Shown piece after piece: positions 17,288 to 26,339 of a stretch of 64,000 bases of DNA. The translations under genes and the position numbers were made by a program. Where the stretch lies: contig NZ_JACSOH010000010.1 in the NCBI RefSeq assembly GCF_014349235.1, positions 102,427-166,426 on the forward strand. Reading direction: 5' to 3'. Source of the stretch: Cytophaga sp. FL35 (GTDB taxonomy: Bacteria; Bacteroidota; Bacteroidia; Flavobacteriales; Flavobacteriaceae). Numbering within the stretch: the first letter of the stretch is position 1; every line of letters starts with the position of its first letter. Below the pieces are notes generated by a model. The model was not told where the DNA came from. It was given only the letters and a program-made list of their open reading frames with translations, and ran no database searches.

Positions 17288-20200
17288 ATGAAAAAACCAA
17301 TGATTCGTTCGTTACTTTTTCTTTTGTTCGTTCTCTCCGTAACAGGGGTAATGGCACAAAGGGAAATTACCGGAACTGTCAGCAGTACAGATGGAGAACT
17401 CTTACCCGGAGTATCCGTGGTTCTTAAAGGAACCACTACAGGGGTAAGCACCGATTTTGACGGTAACTACAGTATTAATGTGCCCGGCAATGATGCCGTA
17501 CTTTTATTTTCGTATATAGGAATGTCTTCCAAAGAAGTGCCTGTTGGAAGTCAAAATACCTTAAATGTCTCACTTGAACCCAGTTCTGAAGCCTTAGACG
17601 AGGTGGTGGTCACTGCACTGGGTATTTCCCGAGAGAAAAAATCCTTGGGGTATTCGGTAAGTGAGGTCGATGGAGATGCACTGGACAATGTACCACAAGA
17701 AAATGCTTTGAATGCTCTTTCGGGAAAAGTTTCCGGGGTAGCGATCAATAGTACAGGAGCACCGGGCTCTTCCGTGAGCATGGTTATTAGGGGAGCAACT
17801 TCCCTTTCAAGCGATAACCAACCGCTTTTTGTAATTGATGGAGTTCCGGTTTATAACTCCTTGAACAACGTGGGTGGCGTTGGTCGCGATAACCGAGTCG
17901 ATTATGGTAATGCTATTTCGGATATTAATGCGGACGACATAGAAACCATGACGGTCTTGAAAGGGGCCAGTGCAGCCGCTTTGTACGGTTCTCGTGCCGG
18001 TAATGGAGTGGTATTGATTACTACCAAATCAGGAAAGGCCAAAAAGGGGATGGGCGTTACCATTAATTCCAGTACGGTATTTGACATCCCGTACAGATAC
18101 CTTGATACGCACACAAGATTTGCTGCGGGCTCAAGACCATATACTGAAGATAATTTTCCCTCAAATGAATATGGGGCCATACTCATAGGTGAGACTTCAT
18201 CGGCTTGGGCCGGTCCTGCTTTGGATCAAGGAATTAATGCCATTCATTGGCCCTACACGGCCGAAGAAATTGCAAGTGGAGTTCCAGTACCTCGAGAATT
18301 GAAATCGTACGACAATGCCGCCAACTTTTTTAACACGGCAATTACATCAACCAACAACATTTCCATTCAAGATAATACCGAAAGGCTTAATTATAGGCTT
18401 TCTTATACCAATCTGGAGAACAAAGGTTTTATACCTAATTCCGATTTGAGCAAGAACAGTATCAATTTGAACTCTTCTCTCAAATTGGTAGATAACTTTA
18501 CCGTAAGCTCAAGTCTTAATTATACCAAAACGGCCAGTGACAACAGACCGGCCGGAAATAGGGGAGCCAACCCCATTCAGGCGATGTACGAGCTGGCACC
18601 GCACATTGATGTAAGGGACCTTGAAGATTATTGGTTGACAGATTATGAAGGACTTCGTCAAAATTCTCCCTACGCCTTTGGAGATGACCCAACGGAGACA
18701 GAATGGAACAATCCTTATTATTTGGCCAACGAGGTCAATAACAGTTTTGAAAGAAACCGATTTTATGGGAATGTAAAGGCAGACTGGCAGATAAATAGTG
18801 AATTGTCAGGAATGATCCGTTACAACTTTGATGAGGTTAATGAAGTTCGTGAAACTAAAATCTCGAACGGATATACCAACGAAATGAACGGGGCCTACGG
18901 TATCACCGATATTTTTAGAAATGAGACCAATATCGATTTTCTTTTGACCTACGCTAAAAAATTCAATAATTGGGATTTTTCGGCCTCCTTCGGAGGTAAC
19001 AGAAGGGTAAATAGAACGTCTCAGGTAACCAATTCTACCAAGGATAGGGGGCAAGGGCTACTGACGCCTAATTTGTTTACTTTAAGTAATATCGCTCCTG
19101 AAAACTTGAACTATAATTCCTATAATACAGAAAGACAGGTAAACAGTTTATACGGCCTGGCAAGTATCGGTTTTATGGATACTTTCTTTGTGGATGTCAC
19201 CGGTCGTAATGATTGGTCGAGTACCTTGCCCGAGACTAACAATTCTTATTTCTATCCGTCAGTATCGGCAAGTTTATTATTGAACAACGCCCTCAATTTG
19301 GGAAACAAGGTTTCATTGGTAAAATTAAGAGCAGGTTATGCTGAAGTCGGAAATGATACAGACCCCTACAACCTAGTTCCTATTTTGAATAGTGGCGATT
19401 CGTGGGATGGTGGTTCTATGTTATCGGTTCCTGGAAACCTTTTAAATCCTGAGTTAAAACCAGAGTCACAAAATTCATGGGAAGCAGGTTTAGACCTAGC
19501 TTTTTTCAGTAACAGGTTGCGATTTGATTTTACGTATTATGAAAGCGATAATAAAGACCAGATTTTTCCGGTTAATACGCCCATTTCGTCAGGGTATAAC
19601 TCTAAGTTCATTAATGCCGGTCTGATTACCAGTGAAGGTATCGAAGCAGGTTTGAACGCGACTATAGTATCCAAAAACGATTGGAACTGGGATATGGGCT
19701 TTATTTTTAGCCGTAACCGTACCAAGGTAATGGAGTTGGCGGATGGGATGACTTCCGTTACTCTTTGGACCGATGCTCGTGGTGGCGCCATCACCTGGAT
19801 CGGTGAAGAAATCGGTAATATTTTTGATGCCGCTATGGTTCGGGTAGAAGACCCTAATTCACCTTATTTTGGATGGCCTATAATCGATGAGGAAGGATTT
19901 GAAAGTAGTGACCGTACTAGAGAAGATGAAGATGGAAATAGGGTAGCACCCATCATAGGAAATTTCAATCCAGATTTCAACTTGGGTATGACCACTTCGG
20001 CATCCTATAAAAATTGGACGCTCTCTATGAACTTTGACTGGAGAAAAGGTGGTCAGTTTGTTTCCCAAACCCACCGTTATGGTGAGTCTGATATGCACAC
20101 CCAAAGGTGGTTAGATAAGTTGCACAACTTTAGTGATGTAGGTGATTTGCCCTCATATTTAAAAGAAAATGCGGATCAATATCTTTCCCCTGATGGTGAA

Positions 20201-20701
20201 TTCTATGTACTGGTAGGAGGACCTACTGCTGCTGATGGGGGCTTTCCCATAGAAGAAGGAGGAGTAACTCTTAGTGACGGTGTATTTATGCCTGGTGTAC
20301 AAGGGGAGTATGACGAAAATGGGAACTTCGTGGCGACCGCCGAAAATTTAGGTGGGCCCGGAACGGTATATACCCGTTACCAAGATCACTATGGATGGGA
20401 TTTTACAAGAAATGCCACATTTGATGCCGATTATGTAAAGCTTCGGGAAATCTCATTGACCTACAACGTGCCTTCTAAATCTATCAAACAAATCGGATTG
20501 CAAAACTTGGCTATTTCCCTGTACAGTAGAAACGTGATTCTCTGGACGAAAGCCGATATTGGTATTGATCCAGAAATGGCATTTCAACCGGAATCTAGCG
20601 AGCAGGGAAGAAGTGGCATCCAATTCAAACAAGGTATTGAAAGGTTTAATGTAAATCCGTGGGCAATTCCTGTCGGATTTAAATTAAGTGTAGGATTTTA
20701 A
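17288..20701 (+). CDS. SusC/RagA-family TonB-dependent outer-membrane transporter
   Basis: A 1137-residue protein. It has a signal peptide (1-23, ending VMAQ), a carboxypeptidase-like regulatory domain (about 25-100, LPGVSVVLKGTTTGVSTDFDG), a plug domain (VVVTALGISREKKSLGYS through the NGVVLITTK motif), and a 22-stranded barrel ending in an aromatic C-terminus (GFKLSVGF). With the SusD partner it forms the pedal-bin complex that imports oligosaccharides or peptides across the outer membrane. It is clearly paralogous to the SusC at 38389 (shared LSSDNQPLFVIDGVP, DYGNAISD, DWRKGGQ/DWRSGGQ motifs). No anti-sigma partner is encoded alongside, so regulation differs from many SusCD loci. Ligand unknown. 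Confidence 0.95.
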   Translation: MKKPMIRSLLFLLFVLSVTGVMAQREITGTVSSTDGELLPGVSVVLKGTTTGVSTDFDGNYSINVPGNDAVLLFSYIGMSSKEVPVGSQNTLNVSLEPSSEALDEVVVTALGISREKKSLGYSVSEVDGDALDNVPQENALNALSGKVSGVAINSTGAPGSSVSMVIRGATSLSSDNQPLFVIDGVPVYNSLNNVGGVGRDNRVDYGNAISDINADDIETMTVLKGASAAALYGSRAGNGVVLITTKSGKAKKGMGVTINSSTVFDIPYRYLDTHTRFAAGSRPYTEDNFPSNEYGAILIGETSSAWAGPALDQGINAIHWPYTAEEIASGVPVPRELKSYDNAANFFNTAITSTNNISIQDNTERLNYRLSYTNLENKGFIPNSDLSKNSINLNSSLKLVDNFTVSSSLNYTKTASDNRPAGNRGANPIQAMYELAPHIDVRDLEDYWLTDYEGLRQNSPYAFGDDPTETEWNNPYYLANEVNNSFERNRFYGNVKADWQINSELSGMIRYNFDEVNEVRETKISNGYTNEMNGAYGITDIFRNETNIDFLLTYAKKFNNWDFSASFGGNRRVNRTSQVTNSTKDRGQGLLTPNLFTLSNIAPENLNYNSYNTERQVNSLYGLASIGFMDTFFVDVTGRNDWSSTLPETNNSYFYPSVSASLLLNNALNLGNKVSLVKLRAGYAEVGNDTDPYNLVPILNSGDSWDGGSMLSVPGNLLNPELKPESQNSWEAGLDLAFFSNRLRFDFTYYESDNKDQIFPVNTPISSGYNSKFINAGLITSEGIEAGLNATIVSKNDWNWDMGFIFSRNRTKVMELADGMTSVTLWTDARGGAITWIGEEIGNIFDAAMVRVEDPNSPYFGWPIIDEEGFESSDRTREDEDGNRVAPIIGNFNPDFNLGMTTSASYKNWTLSMNFDWRKGGQFVSQTHRYGESDMHTQRWLDKLHNFSDVGDLPSYLKENADQYLSPDGEFYVLVGGPTAADGGFPIEEGGVTLSDGVFMPGVQGEYDENGNFVATAENLGGPGTVYTRYQDHYGWDFTRNATFDADYVKLREISLTYNVPSKSIKQIGLQNLAISLYSRNVILWTKADIGIDPEMAFQPESSEQGRSGIQFKQGIERFNVNPWAIPVGFKLSVGF

Positions 20702-20734
20702 TCAGGTCAATTCAATAAAAAATTAGATATAGTT

Positions 20735-22441
20735 ATGAAGACTTTAAATAAAATAATGAACCTGGCTCTTTTAGCTGTGCTAGTAGTGCTCGGTTCGTGT
20801 GACGATGATATTACGGAGCGTAATATCAATCCGAATGGGGTCAATCTAGAAGAAGGGAATCCTAGCTTTTTGTTGACCGATGTTATGGTAAATACGGCTA
20901 TGGATGTAGGCAATAAGGGTTATAGCAATCCTTTGGCCGCCTACGTTCAATATATTCAGAAAGATTCTTGGGGCACCAATGATTATGATTGGGAAGGTGA
21001 CGGTTGGGAAACTTATTATAACAATTTAAGAACCGTAAACCTGGCCTTGGAGCGCTCTCAAGAATCCGGACTGGTTTTTCATGAGGCCATTGCGATGATT
21101 TTAAGGGCACACAATTTTGCTCTCTTAACCGACTTTTATGGGGATGTGCCCTATACGGAAGCCTTGCAAGGGGCAGATGCTGATGGGGTCGATTTACCTA
21201 AATACGACTCTCAAGAATCGGTTTACAAGGGCTCAATAGCCAATTTTGAAGCTGCATCCCAAATGATTTCATCTAACATGTCCAGTTTGGAAACCATAAG
21301 TCCTTCTCAGGATATTTTCTTTGGCGGAGATGCCGAAAAATGGGAGAAATACGCCAACTCTTTGGCTTTGAGATATTACATGCGATTGTCTGAAAAAGAC
21401 CCTGCATTTGCTAGTACCGGCGTCCAAAATACTTTGGCTAAACCACTTATGGAAAGTGTAGATGATGAGCTTGCTGTTTCCTATTTAGGCATTAGTCCCG
21501 GAGATTCGCAGCCTAGTAACGGTTTGTCAGGTACACCTTCTAATTTTACTCGGGTAAAGCCATGTACAACATTGATTTACGCTTTAGAGGAACTAGATGA
21601 CCCTAGAAGTGATATCTGGTTCGATGCTGTTGAGGTACCTACCCAAGTGGTAGCTCCTGCCGAAATGCCTTCAGGGCCATCCACTTTTCTAGAAATTTCC
21701 AACGGATTGCGATATATTAACAACGATTCTCTAGCGAGTAAAAACTTGGCCATTTATGACCCAGCAACTTGGTATGCGGATCGTGAGGCAGGGCTTACTA
21801 TGATTGATACCAATAGCGTATTTGTGGGCTTACCGGTGTCTAACCAAGGTACAGAACCTTATACCTATAACTTGAATCCGAGTCCGGTACAGGGTGGTGG
21901 TAATATTCATGTTTCCCTAATGAACCCTATGTTCAATGAACTTGAAGGTCCTAATCTAAAAGCGCGGGTATTTTCCTATGCTGAATTGTGCTTCTTAAAG
22001 GCCGAGGCCGCCTTAAAAGGATGGGGTACCGATGCCGAGGGTAATTATAACAAAGGTGTGGAGGCCTCTTTAGAAACTTGGGGCTTGGCCGATGCCTATG
22101 ATGATTATATCGACAATGAAGGGGTTGCCTATGATGGAACCTTGGAACAATTGATGGAGCAAAAATGGATAGCCAATTTTAGTTCGGCATCCGAAGCTTA
22201 TTTGGACTGGAGGAGAACAGGACTTCCAGATTTAAGACCGGGTCCCTTTGCGAAGTCCGATGTGATTCCCGTAAGATTTGTTTATCCGACCGAAAACAGT
22301 ACCCTCAACCGCGAAAACTATTACAGCGCGTTGAATAGCTTAGAAGAAACAGAACATACGGATGATGTACCTGGTTATATTCAAAATGATACCCCTTGGT
22401 CAAAACCTTGGGTATTACAGGGGGTTGACCAACCTTGGTAG
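20735..22441 (+). CDS. SusD-like surface lipoprotein (SusD-like_2/RagB type)
   Basis: A 568-residue lipoprotein with a lipobox at Cys22 (VLGSC) and an Asp-rich start after the Cys that fits surface export (CDDD). The early NPNGVNLEEGNPSFLLTD segment and TPR-like helices are typical of the SusD-like_2 branch, which is often linked to N-glycan or peptide uptake rather than starch. It follows SusC by 33 bases and would form the lid over the SusC barrel. A strong hairpin follows 53 bases after its stop codon. Confidence 0.92.
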   Translation: MKTLNKIMNLALLAVLVVLGSCDDDITERNINPNGVNLEEGNPSFLLTDVMVNTAMDVGNKGYSNPLAAYVQYIQKDSWGTNDYDWEGDGWETYYNNLRTVNLALERSQESGLVFHEAIAMILRAHNFALLTDFYGDVPYTEALQGADADGVDLPKYDSQESVYKGSIANFEAASQMISSNMSSLETISPSQDIFFGGDAEKWEKYANSLALRYYMRLSEKDPAFASTGVQNTLAKPLMESVDDELAVSYLGISPGDSQPSNGLSGTPSNFTRVKPCTTLIYALEELDDPRSDIWFDAVEVPTQVVAPAEMPSGPSTFLEISNGLRYINNDSLASKNLAIYDPATWYADREAGLTMIDTNSVFVGLPVSNQGTEPYTYNLNPSPVQGGGNIHVSLMNPMFNELEGPNLKARVFSYAELCFLKAEAALKGWGTDAEGNYNKGVEASLETWGLADAYDDYIDNEGVAYDGTLEQLMEQKWIANFSSASEAYLDWRRTGLPDLRPGPFAKSDVIPVRFVYPTENSTLNRENYYSALNSLEETEHTDDVPGYIQNDTPWSKPWVLQGVDQPW

Positions 22442-22493
22442 TCTCCTAAGCGACGTTTGAGAATTATTAATTGTTGAGTTAGTTTATTGTTTT

Positions 22494-22525
22494 AATTACC
22501 TGGGGTTTCGGCCCTAGGTAATTTT
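22494..22525 (+). terminator. Hairpin after the first SusCD pair
   Basis: A 12-base-pair stem (AATTACCTGGGG paired with CCCTAGGTAATT, one G-T wobble) with a six-base loop TTTCGG, followed by a short T-tract. It lies between SusD and the downstream glycosidase gene, so it may end transcription or attenuate it so that SusCD is made in excess. Confidence 0.75.
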
Positions 22526-22584
22526 GTAGTATACAAACGATAGACAGTTCTATTATCCTGTTTTAACCATTTTATCAAACTGCA

Positions 22585-24915
22585 TTGAAAATTAGAATTT
22601 TTCTTATTGGAATAGTTGTTCTTCTGCTAGGTTGTAAGTCGGAGGTCGAGAATGACCATTTAGATTTATCGAAAGCCGGAGTAATAATATCTAGTGGGGT
22701 GGACAAAATAATGCAGGAAACCCTTTTTGATGTTTTGACCGAGGAAATTGCCAAGAGAACCGCTTTGAATTTATACAAAGAAGATGCTACAGATGCAAAA
22801 ACGGTCATCAAATTGGCATTACAAAGAGAAATGGACCACTTGGAAGCCCCTAAGGTAAACAGTTTCCTCTCGGAGACTAGCCTAAAAAAAGAGGGTTTTC
22901 ATATTTACCATGAAGTCCTCGAAGACCAAGATGTCCTTTGGATTGTTGGCGCCGATGAACGAGGTCTTTTGTACGGAATTGGCAAATTTCTGCGAATCGC
23001 TCAGTTGGAGAAGAATAAATTCACAATAAAAAACGGTATAGACCTGGTTTCTGAACCTGAGTACGCGCTTCGGGGCCACCAGTTCGGATATCGGAATACG
23101 GCCAATTCTTGGGATGCATGGACAGTGAAGCAATTTGACCAACATTTTCGGGAACAAATACTATTTGGTGCCAACAGTTTTGAAAATATCCCTTTTCAAG
23201 AAGCAGGTTCGAGTCCACATTTTAAGGTGCATCCTCAAGAGATGGAGGTAGCAATGAGTGAAATATGTCAGAAATACGGGGTGGATTATTGGGTGTGGAC
23301 GCCCGCTCCCAAAGATTTAACGGAAGCTAATGCACACGAAGAAGGGTTAAAACAACAAGAGGCTTTTTATGCTCGAACCCCCAAATTGAACGGCGTTTTT
23401 GTTCCTGGTGGTGATCCTGGTGAAAACCATCCGTCGATGTTGATTCCTTATTTAAAGGACTTGGCCACTATCTTACATAAATACCATCCAGAGGCCGGTA
23501 TCTGGGTTTCTTTGCAGGGCTTTAATGAAGAGAAGACTTCTTATTTTTTTGAATACCTCCAAAAAGAAAAACCGGATTGGTTGGCCGGTTTGGTTAACGG
23601 ACCTAGTAGTCCACCGCTTGATTTTGAAAGGGAGCAATTACCAGAGAAATACGCTTATCGCTTTTATCCTGATATCACCCATACGGTGAGATGCCATTAC
23701 CCGGCCGTACGCTGGGATCAGGCCTATGCGCTTACTTTGGGTAGGGAGCCTATCAATCCACAACCGAATTTATATACTAAATATTTTAAAAGAGATGTTT
23801 CTAAAACCGATGGATTTATTACCTATTCTGACGGTTCCCATGACGATGTGAACAAAGTGTTATGGAGTCAATTAGGATGGAATTCTAAGGTAAATTCGGA
23901 GGATGTTGTTAAAGAATATTGTCAATTTTTCTTTGGATCGGAATTGGCCGATAAGGCTGCGGAGGGCATTTTTGCTCTGGAAGAAAATTGGAAAGGGCCC
24001 ATTTTAGAAAATCAAGGGATTGATAGTACGCTAGAAAAATGGAAAAGCTTAGAGAAAAATCATCCTGAACTTTCAGAAAACTGGAGGTGGCAGCAGCTGA
24101 TTTTACGAGCTTATTATGATGCTTATGTAAAAGCAAAACTTGTTTTTGAATCAGGTTTAGAGCAAGAGTCCTATAAAGTGCTGTCAGAAGCGGCGGAAAT
24201 GGGTGCTGAAGCGGCCATGGAAAAAGCCCTTATTATTTTAAAATCCACCGATTCGGCGCAAACTGGCCGAGACCTTCGAAAGAAAATCGAGTGGTATGCT
24301 GAAGAGCTGTTTCAGTCCGTTGGAGCTCAGACAAGTGTAGAAAAATATCAAGCGAGGGGTGCCGAACGGGGCGCTATTTTAGATTTTCTTGACATTCCCT
24401 TAAATAACAGGTGGTGGTTAGAAGATGAGTTTGAAAAGATGAAAAAACTATTAACGGAAGAAGAAAAAATAGCGCGATTAGATTTTATAAGAACCTATGA
24501 AAGTCCGGGTGAAGGCAGTTTTTATGACAACATTTCAAGTGCGGCGGCAAAGCATGTAACTTCAGAAACGGACGATGCCATTGACTACTTATGGGAGCAT
24601 GATGGAAAAAGCCGAAAAAGGTTGTCGACCCAACTGTTTCAATTTTCCCCAGTTTTGGAGTATGAGGGCTTAAATTCCGAAACGGACTACCTCATAAGGG
24701 TGGCAGGTTACGGCGAGGCGCTCTTACGTGCGAATGGGGAACGATTAGAGCCCTCCAAATATGAAAAAGGATTTGAAGAGTTCAAAGAATTTCCCTTGCC
24801 GAAAGAATTGATAGCTGACGGTAATTTGAAAATTACGTTCGACAAGCCTGACGAAGAACAGCTTAATTGGCGAAAGCAGTCACGGGTCACCGATGTTTGG
24901 CTAATCAAACAATAG
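22585..24915 (+). CDS. Glycoside-hydrolase-like lipoprotein (GH20b/GH67-N type fold), TTG start
   Basis: A 776-residue protein beginning with a lipoprotein signal (Cys17 after IVVLLLG). The start must be TTG at 22585: the frame has a TAA at 22564-22566 and no ATG until after the signal peptide, which would otherwise be lost. Residues about 25-145 form an alpha/beta domain like those preceding GH20 and GH67 catalytic domains (GADERGLLYGIGKFLRI). A TIM-barrel-like region follows (about 150-420, with YWVWTPAPK and VFVPGGDPGE), then helices and a C-terminal beta domain. The catalytic acids are not assigned. It probably acts on oligosaccharides with the SusCD pair upstream. Family call is moderate. 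Confidence 0.65.
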   Translation: MKIRIFLIGIVVLLLGCKSEVENDHLDLSKAGVIISSGVDKIMQETLFDVLTEEIAKRTALNLYKEDATDAKTVIKLALQREMDHLEAPKVNSFLSETSLKKEGFHIYHEVLEDQDVLWIVGADERGLLYGIGKFLRIAQLEKNKFTIKNGIDLVSEPEYALRGHQFGYRNTANSWDAWTVKQFDQHFREQILFGANSFENIPFQEAGSSPHFKVHPQEMEVAMSEICQKYGVDYWVWTPAPKDLTEANAHEEGLKQQEAFYARTPKLNGVFVPGGDPGENHPSMLIPYLKDLATILHKYHPEAGIWVSLQGFNEEKTSYFFEYLQKEKPDWLAGLVNGPSSPPLDFEREQLPEKYAYRFYPDITHTVRCHYPAVRWDQAYALTLGREPINPQPNLYTKYFKRDVSKTDGFITYSDGSHDDVNKVLWSQLGWNSKVNSEDVVKEYCQFFFGSELADKAAEGIFALEENWKGPILENQGIDSTLEKWKSLEKNHPELSENWRWQQLILRAYYDAYVKAKLVFESGLEQESYKVLSEAAEMGAEAAMEKALIILKSTDSAQTGRDLRKKIEWYAEELFQSVGAQTSVEKYQARGAERGAILDFLDIPLNNRWWLEDEFEKMKKLLTEEEKIARLDFIRTYESPGEGSFYDNISSAAAKHVTSETDDAIDYLWEHDGKSRKRLSTQLFQFSPVLEYEGLNSETDYLIRVAGYGEALLRANGERLEPSKYEKGFEEFKEFPLPKELIADGNLKITFDKPDEEQLNWRKQSRVTDVWLIKQ

Positions 24916-24917
24916 GT

Positions 24918-26282
24918 CTATACATTGATTAAAAATATCTGTTTGGTTTTTTCTCCCTCGGCATTTTTAACCATTCTATTGTACGCAATGGTTTTGCCAT
25001 CATGTGACCATACCAAATTGGTGGGGGCGTCATTGGTAGGCTGGGTGAGTACTTCTGACTCTTGCGCATCGATTTTTTTTCGGTGGATGGAGTTATTCTG
25101 CACATAGATAATCTCTTGCCTATTAGGATGCCATCGCACCCCACTTAGAACATCGTTTTTATGAAATGTAAGCTGTTGGGGTTCTCCGCCGAGAGGTGAT
25201 ATGGCATAAACCTGTTTTACGTGATTCTTATCATAAGCTAAAAAGGCTAATAGCGAACCATCGTTTGAGGAACGAACAATACCTTCACAGCCTGGTCGTT
25301 CACTCTCGGAGGTAAAGGTCAATCTCCGTTGGTTTGCACCCTTTGGTGGTGCTGGTAAATTTGTTGCCGTTCCTTCTAAAAAACTATTTTCATTTGGTTG
25401 AGTGATATCTTCCGGAATATCTACAAGAAATACCTCATCTACACTTTCCCCTGTTGAATTTTTAACGGTTCCGATAAAAGCCCGCGCTCTTTGCCTTTTT
25501 CCATTTTTTTTCAGGTATCCGTTATGACCGACCCAACTATCTCTTGCCGCCCGGCTTATTTCATCACTTCCGGGGGTGGGTTCTGGTACGACGTTAACAA
25601 CCAGAACACTGAACCACTCTCCCGAAAAATTTTCAGCATTCTCATTTTCCACAACCACGGGAGAATTGCGTTTAGAGACACCGATAGTTCTGAGATTATG
25701 AATGCTTCCGGTAGAATCTTCCAATTGTTTCATGATGGCATCGTTATAGGTAAAGCCGATAAATTTCCCATCACCACTCCATTCGTGTCGGTGCGTACCT
25801 CCTCTAAGGGCACCAACGGTAAAAGGAGCTTCCACATCGCGAGCATCCATAAAAATAGGGACTTCGGGACGGTTTTCATCAATGATTACACCACTACGCC
25901 GCCATTGTTGGTATGGGCTGGTCTCAGAACAATTCAAAAGTCCGTGGATAAAGGCCACTTGATTTTCAGTGTGAGAGTAACTAACAGCTCCTACACCAGG
26001 GCCGTACACCTTGTTTTCGGGAATATGGTAAAGCACCTTTTTTTCACCCGTTACCACATGCACTTTTTCGATGGTCCCATTACCGCCAATACCGCCCAAT
26101 TCGGTTCTTGTATCATAGACAAGCCACTGGTCATCAGGAGAAAAATTATCGTTGTTGTCCAAATCGTGATTGTAAGTGAGGTCACGTGTCAGTTGAATTT
26201 CTTTTTTAAATTCCATTTGATTACAGGAATGGATGCTTGCGCATCCGATGAATATTAAAAACCAAAACTTTTGATAATTCAT
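24918..26282 (-). CDS. YidR-like (DUF3748) beta-propeller lipoprotein
   Basis: A 454-residue protein with a lipobox at Cys20 and WD40/TolB-like propeller blades. The segments FSPDDQWLVYDTR, GVGAVSYSHTENQVAFIHG, DVEAPFTVGALRGGTHRHEWSGDG and FTYNDAIMKQLED match the pattern I know from Escherichia coli YidR (DUF3748). That family has no established activity, though the fold suggests oligomer binding or lyase-like chemistry. It is transcribed with the GH92 gene (57-base gap) and converges on the GH20/67-like gene with stop codons two bases apart. Confidence 0.72.
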   Translation of the reverse strand: MNYQKFWFLIFIGCASIHSCNQMEFKKEIQLTRDLTYNHDLDNNDNFSPDDQWLVYDTRTELGGIGGNGTIEKVHVVTGEKKVLYHIPENKVYGPGVGAVSYSHTENQVAFIHGLLNCSETSPYQQWRRSGVIIDENRPEVPIFMDARDVEAPFTVGALRGGTHRHEWSGDGKFIGFTYNDAIMKQLEDSTGSIHNLRTIGVSKRNSPVVVENENAENFSGEWFSVLVVNVVPEPTPGSDEISRAARDSWVGHNGYLKKNGKRQRARAFIGTVKNSTGESVDEVFLVDIPEDITQPNENSFLEGTATNLPAPPKGANQRRLTFTSESERPGCEGIVRSSNDGSLLAFLAYDKNHVKQVYAISPLGGEPQQLTFHKNDVLSGVRWHPNRQEIIYVQNNSIHRKKIDAQESEVLTQPTNDAPTNLVWSHDGKTIAYNRMVKNAEGEKTKQIFLINV

Positions 26283-26339
26283 AAATACACTTCTATTCAG
26301 GCTCTCGTAATTTGTTACGTAAAAGCTTTCTCATTTTTT

